A stretch of DNA of 60,589 nucleotides from Methylomonas koyamae (GCF_001644025.1 NZ_LUUK01000229.1:1-60589), one strand, 5' to 3'. Shown: positions 9,269 through 19,180, counted from the stretch's first letter. Made by a program: numbers and translations. The notes: a model not told the origin generated them from the sequence alone.

Positions 9269-10648
9269 TTAAATTACCCTGGAAAATTGCTGTTGTTTTT
9301 GGGCAAGGTACTTATCGAATACCATGCAAATGTTCCGAATCAACAAGCGGCCGGCGGGCAAGACCTGGACGCCGTCGTCGTCGAGACTCAACAGCCCGTC
9401 ACCTTGCATGACCCGCAAATGTTCCAATTCCGGCGCGAAATAATGGGCGAAGCGGATCGAGAATTCCCGTTCGATAACCGCGAAAGACAATTCGAAGTGG
9501 CAAATTAACTGAGTGATTACGGCGCGCCGCAACTTATCGTCGTCGTCCAATTCGACACCGCGAAACACCGCTAGCCGGCCTTGGGAAATCCGCGCGGCGT
9601 ATGGGTCCAGTTCCTTAACGTTCTGGATATACGCATCGCCGACCCGGCCGATTGACGTAATACCGAATCCGATCAGATCGCAGTCCGAGTGGGTCGAGTA
9701 ACCTTGAAAGTTTCGATACAACTTGCCTTCGCGTTGCGCTACCGCCAGCAAATCGTCTGGCTTGGCGAAATGATCCATGCCGATGTATACGTAACCGGCG
9801 TCGGTTAGTTTCCTGCCGATCATTTGCAAAATATCCAGCTTGACCGATGGCGGCGGTAAATCGGCTTCGTCGATCTGCCGCTGGGTTTTAAAGCGGCTGG
9901 GCATGTGCGCGTAATTGAAGATCGAGAAGCGGTCCGGCGCGTAAGCCAGTACTTGATCCAAGGTATCCGCGAAGCTGGTTTCGGTCTGCAACGGCAAACC
10001 GTAGATCAAATCGATGTTGGTGGAACGAAACCCTTCCGCCCTGGCCGCTTCCAGCACCGCGAAGGTCTGCTCCTTGCTCTGTAAGCGATTGACCGCGGCT
10101 TGGACCGCCGGGTCGAAATCCTGCAATCCCAGGCTAATGCGGTTAAAACCTAATTCTCGCAACTGCGCGATGGTTCTATCGTTGGTTTCGCGCGGATCGA
10201 CTTCGATCGAGTATTCGCCGCCGTCGTCGCTACGCAGATTAAAATGCCGGCGGGTGGCGTCCATCAACCGTTGCATTTGTTCGAAATTCAAAAAGGTCGG
10301 CGTGCCGCCGCCCCAATGTAATTGGTTGACCGGACGGGACCCGTCGAATAAGTCGCCCTGCATTTCGATTTCCCGGACCAGATTGTCCAGATACGGTACC
10401 GAATGTGACCGGTTTTTGGTCACAATCTTGTTACAGGCGCAATAAAAACATACCGTGTCGCAGAACGGGATGTGGAAATACAGCGATAACGGCCCGCCGG
10501 CCGCATTGGATTTTTCGATATGCTTGAGATATTCCGCCTCGCCGAAGCCCTCGTGCAATTCCAACGCGGTCGGGTACGAGGTATAGCGCGGACCGGATTT
10601 GTCGTAGCGGTGAATCAGGTCCAGGTCGAATTGGATGGATTGATCCAT
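9269..10648 (-). CDS. hemN: Oxygen-independent coproporphyrinogen III dehydrogenase
   Basis: A radical-SAM enzyme converting coproporphyrinogen III to protoporphyrinogen IX without oxygen. The 459-residue length matches HemN rather than the shorter HemW. The radical-SAM cysteines are in FHIPFCDTVCFYCACNK (CX3CX2C, near residues 60-70), followed by HWGGGTPTFL and the IDLIYGLPLQT segment. The ATG overlaps the ccmI stop by one base (TAATG), so hemN is the last gene of the cytochrome c maturation operon, joining haem supply to c-type cytochrome assembly. Confidence 0.96.
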   Translation of the reverse strand: MDQSIQFDLDLIHRYDKSGPRYTSYPTALELHEGFGEAEYLKHIEKSNAAGGPLSLYFHIPFCDTVCFYCACNKIVTKNRSHSVPYLDNLVREIEMQGDLFDGSRPVNQLHWGGGTPTFLNFEQMQRLMDATRRHFNLRSDDGGEYSIEVDPRETNDRTIAQLRELGFNRISLGLQDFDPAVQAAVNRLQSKEQTFAVLEAARAEGFRSTNIDLIYGLPLQTETSFADTLDQVLAYAPDRFSIFNYAHMPSRFKTQRQIDEADLPPPSVKLDILQMIGRKLTDAGYVYIGMDHFAKPDDLLAVAQREGKLYRNFQGYSTHSDCDLIGFGITSIGRVGDAYIQNVKELDPYAARISQGRLAVFRGVELDDDDKLRRAVITQLICHFELSFAVIEREFSIRFAHYFAPELEHLRVMQGDGLLSLDDDGVQVLPAGRLLIRNICMVFDKYLAQKQQQFSRVI

Positions 10649-11853
10649 TACTTCACTTCTTGGTCGATGGTGACATTGACCCGCCGGTTGGCATCGGCCA
10701 AGTTCAGTTCGGCGCTGCCGATCAAGTCGCCGGCGGCCGGCATCGCATTGCCGGACTTGGAGACTCTGGCAACGATGCGCAATTTCGGAAAGTCGGCCAA
10801 ATGCAATTGCGGTTGCATCGCCATGCTGTCGTTTAACACCACGTCAATCGGCAAGTCGGCGACCTGCTTGCGGACGATGGCCAACGGCATTTTTGGGCCG
10901 TTGGCCGCTTGGGCGTAGATAAATACCGTGCTATCCGCCGGCGCGGTCCGGCCGTTCGCCAATGACGCGCGCACCGAAATTTCGACGTTCGGCGCGGATG
11001 CTGCGTTAGAAGGCGGCGCTTTGACCATTTCCGCTTCGGCCATCCGCATCATATTGGCCAACTGTTGTTGAGCCTCGTCATCGGCCGGCAATAATTTAGA
11101 AAGCTTTTGCCAATAAGCGATGGCCTCGCGAAAATCGCCGGCCTCCGCCTTGGCCATCCCGGACAGCCACAGCGCGGTGTGATCTTCCGGGACTTGCTCC
11201 AGGGCCTTGAAGACCAAGTCGGCCGGTTCGCCGCTCAGCCGGCCGTTGCGGGCCATCGACAAGGCGTCGGCGTAGCGCAGCATCACCGCCGGATCGCCCG
11301 GCTTGCGCCGATTAAGCTCGCCGAAGGCCTCGGCCGCTTTTTGATACTCCTGCATGTATACGAAGGATCGGCCCAGCATCATCCAGCCTTCCAGATCGTC
11401 CGGATGTTGTTGCAAGCGATCAACCAAGCGCTGCACCATGGTCTGCACGTTGTCGGCCAGCTTTTGATTGGTTGCTTGCCATTCGGCCTTCTTCATCGCC
11501 TCGGGTTCGCCGAGCATGCCGTACAACAACAAGCCGCCCACCGGCAGCAATATTGCAATCGGCACGGCAATCCAGCGACCGGCAGAGCCAATCGCGGTCC
11601 CCCGGCCTTGGTCGTCCAAGGTGTCGAGCACGGACAACTGCAAATCATTGTATTGGGCTTCGTACTGCGTCGGCGACAACGCGCCGCTTTGCAATTGTTG
11701 CTTGAGTTCGGCCAGTTGTTGGCGAGCGATGTCGGTGTTGCGCTGCGCGCCGTCGGCCGATGAAATCGGCGCTCTTCGAAACAACGGTGGCAGCAAAATC
11801 GCTAGCGCCACGGCGCAAAGCGCGGCTATCCAAAGCCAGAATTCAGTCGTCAC
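10648..11853 (-). CDS. ccmI: Cytochrome c-type biogenesis protein CcmI (TPR protein)
   Basis: CcmI holds apocytochrome c for haem ligation. The 401-residue product has two N-terminal transmembrane helices (LWIAALCAVALAILLPPLF and a second near residue 95, AVPIAILLPVGGLLLYGML), a cytosolic coiled-coil between them, and a periplasmic TPR region (DDLEGWMMLGRSFVYMQEY and following repeats). The C-terminal ~120 residues form the extra CcmI domain. It overlaps ccmH upstream by 4 nt and hemN downstream by 1 nt. Confidence 0.93.
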   Translation of the reverse strand: MTTEFWLWIAALCAVALAILLPPLFRRAPISSADGAQRNTDIARQQLAELKQQLQSGALSPTQYEAQYNDLQLSVLDTLDDQGRGTAIGSAGRWIAVPIAILLPVGGLLLYGMLGEPEAMKKAEWQATNQKLADNVQTMVQRLVDRLQQHPDDLEGWMMLGRSFVYMQEYQKAAEAFGELNRRKPGDPAVMLRYADALSMARNGRLSGEPADLVFKALEQVPEDHTALWLSGMAKAEAGDFREAIAYWQKLSKLLPADDEAQQQLANMMRMAEAEMVKAPPSNAASAPNVEISVRASLANGRTAPADSTVFIYAQAANGPKMPLAIVRKQVADLPIDVVLNDSMAMQPQLHLADFPKLRIVARVSKSGNAMPAAGDLIGSAELNLADANRRVNVTIDQEVK

Positions 11854-12308
11854 GCGTCTTCGCCCTCGCCCAATAGTTTTTCCAGCCGGGCTTTTTGCGC
11901 GGCGTCAAGTTCGGTTGCTCGCCCGGTCCGCTTGCGGCGCGCCACCAGTATTACCGTGATCAAACCACCACCCAAGAATAACGCAGGCCCTAGCCAAAGC
12001 AATACGGTTTTAAGATTGAAAGCGGGTTTGTACATCACGAAATCGCCGTAACGCTCGGTCATAAAATTGACCACATCGGCGCGGGATTTACCCTGGCGCA
12101 GCATTTGATAAACCTGTTCGCGCAAATCCTTGGCCAAATCGGCGTTGGAATCGGCGATAGTTTGATTTTGGCAAACCAGGCAGCGTAATTCCGAAATCAA
12201 GGTCTGATAGACCTGTTCTTGCTCGGGTTGGGAAAAATCCCGATACTCCACGGCGGCGAAGGTCGTTGAGGCCATCAGCATCAGACTCAGCAGGGCCGCG
12301 CGTTTCAT
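11850..12308 (-). CDS. ccmH: Cytochrome c-type biogenesis protein CcmH (CcmL-type thiol reductant)
   Basis: The 152-residue periplasmic protein keeps apocytochrome c cysteines reduced. It has a signal peptide (MKRAALLSLMLMASTTFA), the diagnostic LRCLVCQNQTIADSNADLA motif with the redox pair C-x-x-C, and a C-terminal membrane anchor (LLWLGPALFLGGGLITVIL). It corresponds to the N-terminal half of E. coli CcmH; the TPR half is the separate ccmI here. Both ends overlap neighbouring genes by 4 nt. Confidence 0.95.
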   Translation of the reverse strand: MKRAALLSLMLMASTTFAAVEYRDFSQPEQEQVYQTLISELRCLVCQNQTIADSNADLAKDLREQVYQMLRQGKSRADVVNFMTERYGDFVMYKPAFNLKTVLLWLGPALFLGGGLITVILVARRKRTGRATELDAAQKARLEKLLGEGEDA

Positions 12309-12835
12309 GAAGGCTCCCCTTCCAGACGTTCTATCATCGGCAATAACACTTGTTCGAGATCGGCCGGTTGAATCGGTCCGGTGTGTTTATGCCTCACGAC
12401 GCCGCGCTTGTCGATTACGAAGGTTTCCGGCACACCGTAAACGCCGTAGTCGATGCCGATGCGGCCGTCGCTGTCCATGACGCTGGCGTTATAAGGGTTA
12501 CCGTGTTTGCCCAGCCAAAGTTCGGCGGCCTGAGCTTCGTCCTTGTAATTTAATCCAATCAGCGTGACTCGGTTTTGCTTGGCCAGCTCGACCAGCAGCG
12601 GATGTTCTTCGCGGCAGGAAATGCACCACGACGCCCAAACGTTCAGCAACCAAACCTTGCCTTTCAAATCATTGGGAGTCAGGGTCTTACTTGGCTCGGC
12701 CAATACCGGCAAGTTGAATGCCGGTGCCGGTTTGTCGATCAGCGGCGACGGAATTTCCCGAGGATTCAGTTTCAAACCGATCGCCAAAAATACCGATAAG
12801 CCAATGAACAGCAATAGCGGTAAAACGTATTTCAT
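12305..12835 (-). CDS. ccmG: Thiol:disulfide interchange protein CcmG/DsbE
   Basis: A membrane-anchored periplasmic thioredoxin that passes electrons to the CcmH/apocytochrome system. The 176-residue product starts MKYVLPLLLFIGLSVFLAIG (uncleaved anchor) and has the active site WASWCISCREEHP. The DGRIGIDYGVYGVPETFVID segment contains the cis-Pro loop typical of DsbE. The start at 12835 was chosen because its ATG overlaps the ccmF stop (ATGA); the longer open frame upstream is in ccmF. Confidence 0.95.
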   Translation of the reverse strand: MKYVLPLLLFIGLSVFLAIGLKLNPREIPSPLIDKPAPAFNLPVLAEPSKTLTPNDLKGKVWLLNVWASWCISCREEHPLLVELAKQNRVTLIGLNYKDEAQAAELWLGKHGNPYNASVMDSDGRIGIDYGVYGVPETFVIDKRGVVRHKHTGPIQPADLEQVLLPMIERLEGEPS

Positions 12836-14778
12836 CGGCTCTCCTGAGTCTTGATACCCGCCATGCGATAGCGACGGTCGCAGGCCGCCAATAAGCCGCC
12901 CACTGCCATTAACACGCCGCCCATCCAAATCCAACGGACGAAGGCCTTATAATAAACCCGCAAACTCCAGGCTCCCTGCTGGTCCAAGGGCTCGCCCAAC
13001 GCGACGAACAGATCGCGAAACGCGCCGGCATCGATTGCGGCTTCGGTCATCGGCATTTTTTGGACACGATAAACCCGCTTTTGCGGCGCCAATTCGGCGA
13101 CGATTTGGCCTTCATGGCTGACGGTCAGAAAGCCTTGCTCGGCTTGATAATTTGGACCCTGAGTCTGTTTGACCCCATGGAACTGAAACACGTAGCCGAA
13201 CAAATCCAGGGTTTCTTCCGGCGCCAAACGCACGTCGCGTTCGATGCTGTACACCGAGGTATAGGTGATGCCGATCGCGAATACGGCGATACCCAAATGG
13301 GCCACCGTCATGCCGTAAAAACCGGCCGGAATTTGTTTCAAACGCTCCCAGGACCAGGTTTGGATGCGGTGTTGGAAAGCGGCACCCGACACCGCCAAGG
13401 TCCACAGCGCCAGGGCGCTGCCCACTGCCGCCGCCCAGGAATAGAATGGCATCGCCAGCGGGGCGGCAACGGCCAATAGCAGACATGCCGCCGCCAAGCC
13501 GCGCAGCTCAACGGTCAAGCTCTTGAAGTCGTCGGATTTCCAGCGCAGCAAAACCCCCAAGCCGACCACCAATGCCAGCGGCGCCATCAGCGGAATGAAC
13601 ACCGCGTTGAAATACGGCGGACCAACCGACAGCTTACCCAAGCCGAGCGCGTCTATCACCAACGGATACAAGGTGCCGAGCAGAATGCTGGCGGCGGTCA
13701 CCACCAACAGCACGTTATTGACCAACAACACGGTTTCCCGGGACACCCAATCGAAGCTCGCCGAGCTTTTCACGTTGGGGGCCTTGATCGCATACAACAG
13801 TAAGGAACCGCCCACCACGGTCGCCAAAAACACCAAAATGAATACCCCGCGCGCCGGATCGCTGGCAAAGGCATGCACCGAGGTCAACACTCCGGACCGA
13901 ACCAAAAAGGTACCGAGCAAGCTCAACGAAAACGCGAAAATCGCCAACAACACAGTCCAGGTTTTGAACACACCGCGTTTTTCGGTGGCGGCCAAAGAGT
14001 GAATCAGCGCGGTACCGACCAGCCAGGGCATGAAGGAGGCATTCTCGACCGGGTCCCAAAACCACCAGCCTCCCCACCCCAGCTCGTAATAGGCCCACCA
14101 ACTGCCCAAGGTGATGCCCAGCGTCAGAAACATCCAGGCAACGTTAGTCCACGGCCTCGACCAACGCGCCCAGGCGGCGTCCAATCGCCCCTCCAACAAC
14201 GCGGCGATCGAAAACGCGAACGCCACCGAGAAACCGACATAGCCCATGTACAACATCGGCGGATGCACCGCCAAGCCGGGGTCCTGCAATAGCGGATTTA
14301 GGTCGCGGCCTTCGGCCGGGGCCGGGAACAACCGGTCGAACGGATTGGAGGTCAACAATAGAAACAACAGAAAACCGATGCTGACCAAGCCCATCACGCC
14401 CAACACCCTGGCGCGCGTGGTATCGGGAATCTTGGCGCTAAAAGCCGCGACCAAGCCGGTCCAAATCGCCAAGGTCAAGGCCCAAAGCAACAACGAGCCT
14501 TCGTGAGCGCCCCACACACCGGAGATCAAGTACAAAAACGGCAATGCGGTATTGGAGTTTTGCGCGACGTAGGCGACGCTAAAATCGTGCACAACAAAGC
14601 TATAAGTCAGACAAGCGTAGGCCAATGCCATGAACAGCAGTTGCCCGAAGGCCGCCGGTTTGGCGACATGCACCCAGCCGGCGATGTTACGGCCGGCGCC
14701 GACAATCGGCAGCAGACCCAACACGATCGCCATGCCCAGCGCCAGTATCAATGAAAAATGGCCGATTTCCGGAATCAT
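12832..14778 (-). CDS. ccmF: Cytochrome c haem lyase subunit CcmF
   Basis: The large polytopic subunit that ligates haem to apocytochrome c. The 648-residue protein has many transmembrane segments and the tryptophan-rich periplasmic WWD motif WGGWWFWDPVENASFMPWL, with conserved His residues around it (FVVHDFSV, GAHEGS, AVHPPMLYMGYV). The length is normal for the family. It lies between ccmE and ccmG with 4-nt overlaps at each end. Confidence 0.96.
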   Translation of the reverse strand: MIPEIGHFSLILALGMAIVLGLLPIVGAGRNIAGWVHVAKPAAFGQLLFMALAYACLTYSFVVHDFSVAYVAQNSNTALPFLYLISGVWGAHEGSLLLWALTLAIWTGLVAAFSAKIPDTTRARVLGVMGLVSIGFLLFLLLTSNPFDRLFPAPAEGRDLNPLLQDPGLAVHPPMLYMGYVGFSVAFAFSIAALLEGRLDAAWARWSRPWTNVAWMFLTLGITLGSWWAYYELGWGGWWFWDPVENASFMPWLVGTALIHSLAATEKRGVFKTWTVLLAIFAFSLSLLGTFLVRSGVLTSVHAFASDPARGVFILVFLATVVGGSLLLYAIKAPNVKSSASFDWVSRETVLLVNNVLLVVTAASILLGTLYPLVIDALGLGKLSVGPPYFNAVFIPLMAPLALVVGLGVLLRWKSDDFKSLTVELRGLAAACLLLAVAAPLAMPFYSWAAAVGSALALWTLAVSGAAFQHRIQTWSWERLKQIPAGFYGMTVAHLGIAVFAIGITYTSVYSIERDVRLAPEETLDLFGYVFQFHGVKQTQGPNYQAEQGFLTVSHEGQIVAELAPQKRVYRVQKMPMTEAAIDAGAFRDLFVALGEPLDQQGAWSLRVYYKAFVRWIWMGGVLMAVGGLLAACDRRYRMAGIKTQESR

Positions 14779-15209
14779 GGTTGCCCCGCCGGTTTTTTCA
14801 AACTACCGGCCACTTCCGGCGGCATATAGTTTTCGTCGTGCTTGGCCAACACTTCCTCGGCGACGAATACGCCATTCAGGTCCAGTCGGCCCTTGGCGAC
14901 GATGCCCTGCCCTTCCCGAAACAGGTCGGGCAAGATGCCGCTGTATTCGACGACGACTTCCTGGCTAAAATCGCTGAGTTTGAAGCGCACCAGCAAATCC
15001 TTGCCCGGTCGTTCGACGCTGCCCTTGACCACCATGCCACCCAAGCGAAACGCGGCATTATCCGGAGCCTTGCCGGCCTTGACGTCCGAGGTCGAGAAAA
15101 AATACATCAGATTTTCGTTGAAGGCTTTCAGCGCGAAAGTGGCGGCCAAACCCAGTCCCGCCAACATCAAACCGATCAGCAGCAAGCGTTGTTTTCGAAT
15201 CGGCTTCAT
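14775..15209 (-). CDS. ccmE: Periplasmic haem chaperone CcmE
   Basis: Carries haem covalently from CcmABCD to CcmF/H/I. The 144-residue product has an N-terminal anchor (LLLIGLMLAGLGLAATFAL), an OB-fold core (FRLGGMVVKGSVER, VEYSGILPDLFREGQG) and the haem-binding HxxxY in LAKHDENYMPPEV. The start at 15209 fits CcmE N-termini and overlaps the ccmD stop (ATGA). Confidence 0.95.
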   Translation of the reverse strand: MKPIRKQRLLLIGLMLAGLGLAATFALKAFNENLMYFFSTSDVKAGKAPDNAAFRLGGMVVKGSVERPGKDLLVRFKLSDFSQEVVVEYSGILPDLFREGQGIVAKGRLDLNGVFVAEEVLAKHDENYMPPEVAGSLKKPAGQP

Positions 15210-15373
15210 CGTTGTTGACCGCGCTTTTGCTTGAGCCACAACTGGCGGAAAAACTGCTTGCGCTGCACGATCGGCCACAACACATTGATCAGCAACACCA
15301 AGAAGGTAATGCCGTAGGACGGCCAGACATACCAGGCATAACCGCCCATCTCCAAAAAGCTTTGCAGCGTCAT
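15206..15373 (-). CDS. ccmD: Haem exporter protein CcmD
   Basis: This 55-residue gene lies exactly between ccmC and ccmE. It begins MTLQSFLEMGGYAWYVWPSY, contains a single transmembrane helix (GITFLVLLINVLWPIV) and ends in a basic cytosolic tail (RKQFFRQLWLKQKRGQQR). This topology, size and MGGYAWYVWPSY motif are those of CcmD, which joins CcmC to CcmE and releases haem-loaded CcmE with CcmAB. Its ATG overlaps the ccmC TGA, and its own TGA overlaps the ccmE ATG. Confidence 0.93.
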   Translation of the reverse strand: MTLQSFLEMGGYAWYVWPSYGITFLVLLINVLWPIVQRKQFFRQLWLKQKRGQQR

Positions 15374-16131
15374 GCTTGCTTCTCCATCAAGGCCCTAACC
15401 CATTGCGAATTGGGCTCGCGCTTTAGCAATTCGAGTTTGGCGGCTTGCAACACCGCGATCAGATAATAAAACTTGAAAGCCACCGCCATCAGTAACAGCG
15501 GAATCAACATCGAAATATGGATGGACGGTTTACCCATCTTGCCGACCGTCGCCGGTTGGTGCAAGGTATTCCACCATTCCACCGAATAATGAATGATCGG
15601 AATATTGACGACGCCGACCAAGGCTAGGATCGAAACGGCGCGGGCCGCGCTGCGTTTGTCTTCGATCGCGCCGTACAAGCCGATCAAGCCCAAATAAAGA
15701 AACAGCAGGATCAACTCCGACGTCAATCGCGCATCCCAAACCCACCAGGTGCCCCACATCGGTTTGCCCCACAACGAGCCGGTGACCAACGCGACAAAGG
15801 TAAAACCGGCGCCAATTGGCGCGCTGCCGATCAACATCACTTCCGCCAATTTCATGCGCCAAACCAGCGCGATGGCACCCATGACCGCCATCAGCACATA
15901 GATGAATAAGGACATCCAAGCGGCCGGCACGTGGATATACATGATGCGGTAACTCTCGCCTTGTTGGTAATCGGTGGGCGCCAGTATCAAGCCGCCGTAA
16001 AGGCCGGCACCCAACAACACCAGAAAGATCGCGGTCAGCCACGGAATGAAGCGGTCGGCCAAAGCATAAAAATGCGGCGGCGACGAGGTTCGATGAAAAA
16101 ACCGGCTAACCGGCGCTGGAATCACGGACAT
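15370..16131 (-). CDS. ccmC: Haem exporter membrane protein CcmC
   Basis: Attaches haem to CcmE. The 253-residue protein has six predicted membrane helices and the periplasmic WWD motif WGTWWVWDARLTSELILL, flanked by the haem-liganding His residues in YIHVPAAWMS and IIHYSVEWWNTLHQ. The length is normal. It lies 3 nt downstream of ccmB and overlaps ccmD by 4 nt. Confidence 0.95.
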   Translation of the reverse strand: MSVIPAPVSRFFHRTSSPPHFYALADRFIPWLTAIFLVLLGAGLYGGLILAPTDYQQGESYRIMYIHVPAAWMSLFIYVLMAVMGAIALVWRMKLAEVMLIGSAPIGAGFTFVALVTGSLWGKPMWGTWWVWDARLTSELILLFLYLGLIGLYGAIEDKRSAARAVSILALVGVVNIPIIHYSVEWWNTLHQPATVGKMGKPSIHISMLIPLLLMAVAFKFYYLIAVLQAAKLELLKREPNSQWVRALMEKQA

Positions 16132-16134
16132 TAC

Positions 16135-16809
16135 TCAATTCACACTCATTTTTAACGCGGCGGCGGTCGGCAGCGGGACTAACACGAGGGCCGCCAACAA
16201 CATCGCCAACAAAATATTCAATTGCGCCGAAACCGGCAAACCGCCGGCGGCCCGGTCTACCGCGCCGCTGGCAAAAATCAGCACCGGCACGTACAACGGC
16301 AACACCAACAACGACAACAGCATGCCGCCGCGCCGCAAACCGACAGTCAGAGCCACGCCAACCGCGCCGATTAGGCTCAATAATGGAGTAGCTATGATCA
16401 AGCTCAGCCACAAAGTTCCCATCGCCCGTTCCGGCAGGCCCAAAAACACCGCCAGCAACGGCGCCACCAGCAACAACGGCAAACCGGTAACCAGCCAGTG
16501 CGCGGCGATTTTGCCCAGCACCAATACCGAGAGCGGTTGCGGACTGATCAGCATTTGCTCCAGCGAGCCGTCCTCGAAGTCGCTGCGAAACAAGCCGTCC
16601 AGCGACAGCAGGGTTGCCAATAGCGCCGAGACCCAAATCACGCCAGGCGCCACCGCTTGCAATAAATTCGACTGGGCGCCGATCGCCAAAGGAAATAAGG
16701 TCACCACCAACACAAAGAACATTAACGGATTGGCCATTTCGGCGCGGCGCCGAAAGGCCAGCATCAAGTCCCGGCGGACGATGGCCCAGAAAGCTTGAAT
16801 CAATGGCAT
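16135..16809 (-). CDS. ccmB: Haem exporter membrane subunit CcmB
   Basis: Membrane half of the CcmAB ABC transporter, which uses ATP to release haem-loaded CcmE. The 224-residue product starts MPLIQAFWAIVRRDLMLAF and has the characteristic FEDGSLEQMLISPQPL loop and six hydrophobic segments. The start at 16809 overlaps the end of ccmA by 10 nt; the longer open frame upstream is antisense-like sequence within ccmA. Confidence 0.94.
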   Translation of the reverse strand: MPLIQAFWAIVRRDLMLAFRRRAEMANPLMFFVLVVTLFPLAIGAQSNLLQAVAPGVIWVSALLATLLSLDGLFRSDFEDGSLEQMLISPQPLSVLVLGKIAAHWLVTGLPLLLVAPLLAVFLGLPERAMGTLWLSLIIATPLLSLIGAVGVALTVGLRRGGMLLSLLVLPLYVPVLIFASGAVDRAAGGLPVSAQLNILLAMLLAALVLVPLPTAAALKMSVN

Positions 16810-17432
16810 GCTTGCAGATGGATGGTTTTCAATTCGATGTCGGGCAGCCTGAGATCGTGGTGCGAGGTCAATACCGCCAAGCCGCCGCCGGCGACGTGTT
16901 CCGCGATCAGCGATTCGATCAGGCGTATGCCCTGACGATCCAGCGACGTAAAAGGCTCGTCGAGTATCCACAACCGATTGGCGGTGATCAACAAGCGCGC
17001 CAGCGACAAACGGCGTTTTTGCCCGGCCGACAAGGTATGCACTGGATTATCGTCGAAACCGGCCAGTTGGACTTTTGCCAGGGCGTCGTCTATCCGATAG
17101 GCACCATCGGCCTTCATCGCCAACGCAAAACGCAGGTTTTCCAACACGGTCAATTCCTTCTTGGTACCGTCGGCGTGGCCGACGTAGGCCATGTCGCGAT
17201 GGTAGGCGCCCTCTTCCAGACGCTCGCCGGTCCAAAAAATATCGCCGGCGTCAGGTTCGCGAAAACCGCAAAGAATCCGCAATAGCGAAGTCTTGCCGCA
17301 ACCGTTGGCGCCCTCCAACAGCAAGGCCTGCCCGGCCGCCAATTCGAAACTCAAACCGGAAAACAGCAGGCGATCGTCGCGCGAACACGCTAATCCCCGG
17401 GCTTCCAGCATGACGGTTTGCGAATTTTCCAT
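16800..17432 (-). CDS. ccmA: Haem exporter ATP-binding subunit CcmA
   Basis: ATPase of the CcmAB transporter. The 210-residue protein shows Walker A GANGCGKTSL, the ABC signature LSAGQKRRLSLA, Walker B LWILDEPFTSLD and the switch His in VLTSHHDL. It is the first gene of the ccmABCDEFGHI-hemN operon. The operon promoter must lie in the 140-nt gap it shares with the divergent purE; I see no clear -35/-10 on the minus strand. Confidence 0.95.
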   Translation of the reverse strand: MENSQTVMLEARGLACSRDDRLLFSGLSFELAAGQALLLEGANGCGKTSLLRILCGFREPDAGDIFWTGERLEEGAYHRDMAYVGHADGTKKELTVLENLRFALAMKADGAYRIDDALAKVQLAGFDDNPVHTLSAGQKRRLSLARLLITANRLWILDEPFTSLDRQGIRLIESLIAEHVAGGGLAVLTSHHDLRLPDIELKTIHLQACH

Positions 17433-17573
17433 GTTCGGCGCAAGGCTCCAGGTTTACGAGGGGCGCTATCTTAACATTAAGGCCACCGGAATCCGCAATT
17501 CGCCGACACGGAAAAACGTTCGATTGTGCGATAATCGCCCGCCTTGATTGATTGCAAGCACCGGAGATTTTGC

Positions 17574-18071
17574 ATGACTGCATTGATAGGCATCATCATG
17601 GGTTCCACGTCGGATTGGGAAACCATGCAACATGCCGCGCAAACCCTGGAACATCTGGACATTCCACACGAGGTCGAAGTGGTATCCGCCCATCGCACAC
17701 CCGATAAATTGTTTCAGTATGCCGAATCCGCCGAGGCCAAGGGCCTGGAAGTCATCATCGCCGGCGCCGGCGGCGCCGCGCATTTGCCGGGCATGACAGC
17801 CGCGAAGACCGCGTTGCCGGTACTCGGGGTACCGGTGCAATCCAAGGCACTCAACGGCATGGACTCCCTATTGTCCATCGTACAAATGCCGGCTGGCATT
17901 CCGGTCGGCACTTTGGCGATCGGCAAGGCCGGCGCAATTAATGCCGCACTGTTGGCTGCGGCGATTATCAGCAACAAACACTCGCAGTATCGGCCGGCGC
18001 TAGACGCCTATCGCCGCCAACAAACCGACAGCGTGATCGCCACGCCCGACCCGAGACAGGTGGCCGGATGA
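17574..18071 (+). CDS. purE: N5-carboxyaminoimidazole ribonucleotide mutase
   Basis: Converts N5-CAIR to CAIR in purine synthesis. The 165-residue class I PurE has [17 protein letters not shown] near the N-terminus, the catalytic His in SAHRTPD, and [11 protein letters not shown]. The ATG at 17574 is preceded by a GGAG ribosome site; the upstream codons 17544-17573 are unlikely to be translated. A possible -10 (GATAAT, 17530-17535) lies upstream. It overlaps purK by 4 nt. Confidence 0.96.
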   Translation: MTALIGIIMGSTSDWETMQHAAQTLEHLDIPHEVEVVSAHRTPDKLFQYAESAEAKGLEVIIAGAGGAAHLPGMTAAKTALPVLGVPVQSKALNGMDSLLSIVQMPAGIPVGTLAIGKAGAINAALLAAAIISNKHSQYRPALDAYRRQQTDSVIATPDPRQVAG

Positions 18072-19162
18072 AAATCGGTATCTTGGGTGGCGGCCAACTC
18101 GCCCGGATGATCGCGCTGGCCGGTTATCCGCTCGGTTTGCAATTCGTCGTGCTCGACCCCGACACCAACGCCGGTGCCGGCGGCTTGAGCGAACATTTGC
18201 TGGGCGCCTACGACGACCCCGCCTTGCTGGCGCAACTGGCCGAAAAAGCCGACATCGTCACTTACGAGTTCGAGAACGTGCCGGCTCACGTCGCCGAATA
18301 TCTATCCAGTCACACCACGGTTTATCCGCCGGCCGGCGCGCTGGCCGTAGCCCAGGACAGGCTGCTGGAAAAGAATTTTTTCCGGGATTTGGGCATGCGC
18401 ACAGCGCCGTTCGCGCCCGTGGACTGCCTGGACGATTTGGTTAGGGCCGTGGCCGACATCGGTTACCCGGCCATTTTGAAGAGTCGGCGCATGGGTTACG
18501 ACGGCAAGGGCCAAGTCTTGATCCATTCGGCCGAACAACTCGAAACTGCTTGGTTGGCGATGCAGGACGCGCCGTCCATCGTCGAAGGCTTCGTCGGTTT
18601 CGAGCGCGAAGTGTCGATCATCGCCGCCCGCCGCCCGACGGGCGCCATCGCGTTTTACCCGCTGTCCGAAAACCGGCATCGCGGCGGCATCCTGCGTATC
18701 GCCGAATGCCGTAGCGACGATCCATTGCAGACGTTGGCAGAAGATTACGTGACCCGCTTATTGGAAAAACTCGATTACGTCGGCGTGGTGGCCTTGGAGT
18801 TGTTTGCGGTCGGCAACGAATTGCTGGCGAACGAATTCGCCCCTCGGGTACACAACTCCGGCCACTGGACCATCGAAGGCGCGGAAACCAGCCAATTCGA
18901 AAATCATTTGCGGGCGATTCTGGATTTGCCGCTGGGTTCGACCCGCGCCAGAGGTTACGCCGGCATGGTGAATTTTATCGGTGGCGTCGCCGGCGACGCG
19001 CAAGTGCTCGGCATCGCCAACGCTCATTTGCACCTCTACGACAAGGCACCGCGCAAGGGCCGTAAGGTCGCGCACGCGACGGTCAGAGCGGATTCCGCCG
19101 ACTGCTATCGGGCGGCCTTACAACAATTGGCCGATTTGGCGCTAGCCACAGACGACTCCTGA
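18068..19162 (+). CDS. purK: 5-(carboxyamino)imidazole ribonucleotide synthase
   Basis: ATP-grasp enzyme making N5-CAIR from AIR, bicarbonate and ATP, the step before PurE. The 364-residue product starts [19 protein letters not shown], has the ATP-grasp motifs [23 protein letters not shown] and the catalytic C-terminal [14 protein letters not shown]. The length matches the family. Translational coupling to purE is indicated by the ATGA overlap at 18068-18071. Confidence 0.96.
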   Translation: MKIGILGGGQLARMIALAGYPLGLQFVVLDPDTNAGAGGLSEHLLGAYDDPALLAQLAEKADIVTYEFENVPAHVAEYLSSHTTVYPPAGALAVAQDRLLEKNFFRDLGMRTAPFAPVDCLDDLVRAVADIGYPAILKSRRMGYDGKGQVLIHSAEQLETAWLAMQDAPSIVEGFVGFEREVSIIAARRPTGAIAFYPLSENRHRGGILRIAECRSDDPLQTLAEDYVTRLLEKLDYVGVVALELFAVGNELLANEFAPRVHNSGHWTIEGAETSQFENHLRAILDLPLGSTRARGYAGMVNFIGGVAGDAQVLGIANAHLHLYDKAPRKGRKVAHATVRADSADCYRAALQQLADLALATDDS

Positions 19163-19168
19163 GTCGTC
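19151..19168. terminator. Perfect 18-bp palindrome at the purK/GTPase convergent junction
   Basis: GACGACTC at 19151-19158 and GAGTCGTC at 19161-19168 are perfect complements separated by two bases, overlapping the purK stop codon. There is no T-run, so it is not a standard intrinsic terminator. It could act as a bidirectional mRNA 3'-end hairpin between the two convergent genes. Confidence 0.35.
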
Positions 19169-19180
19169 GAAACCAGGCGA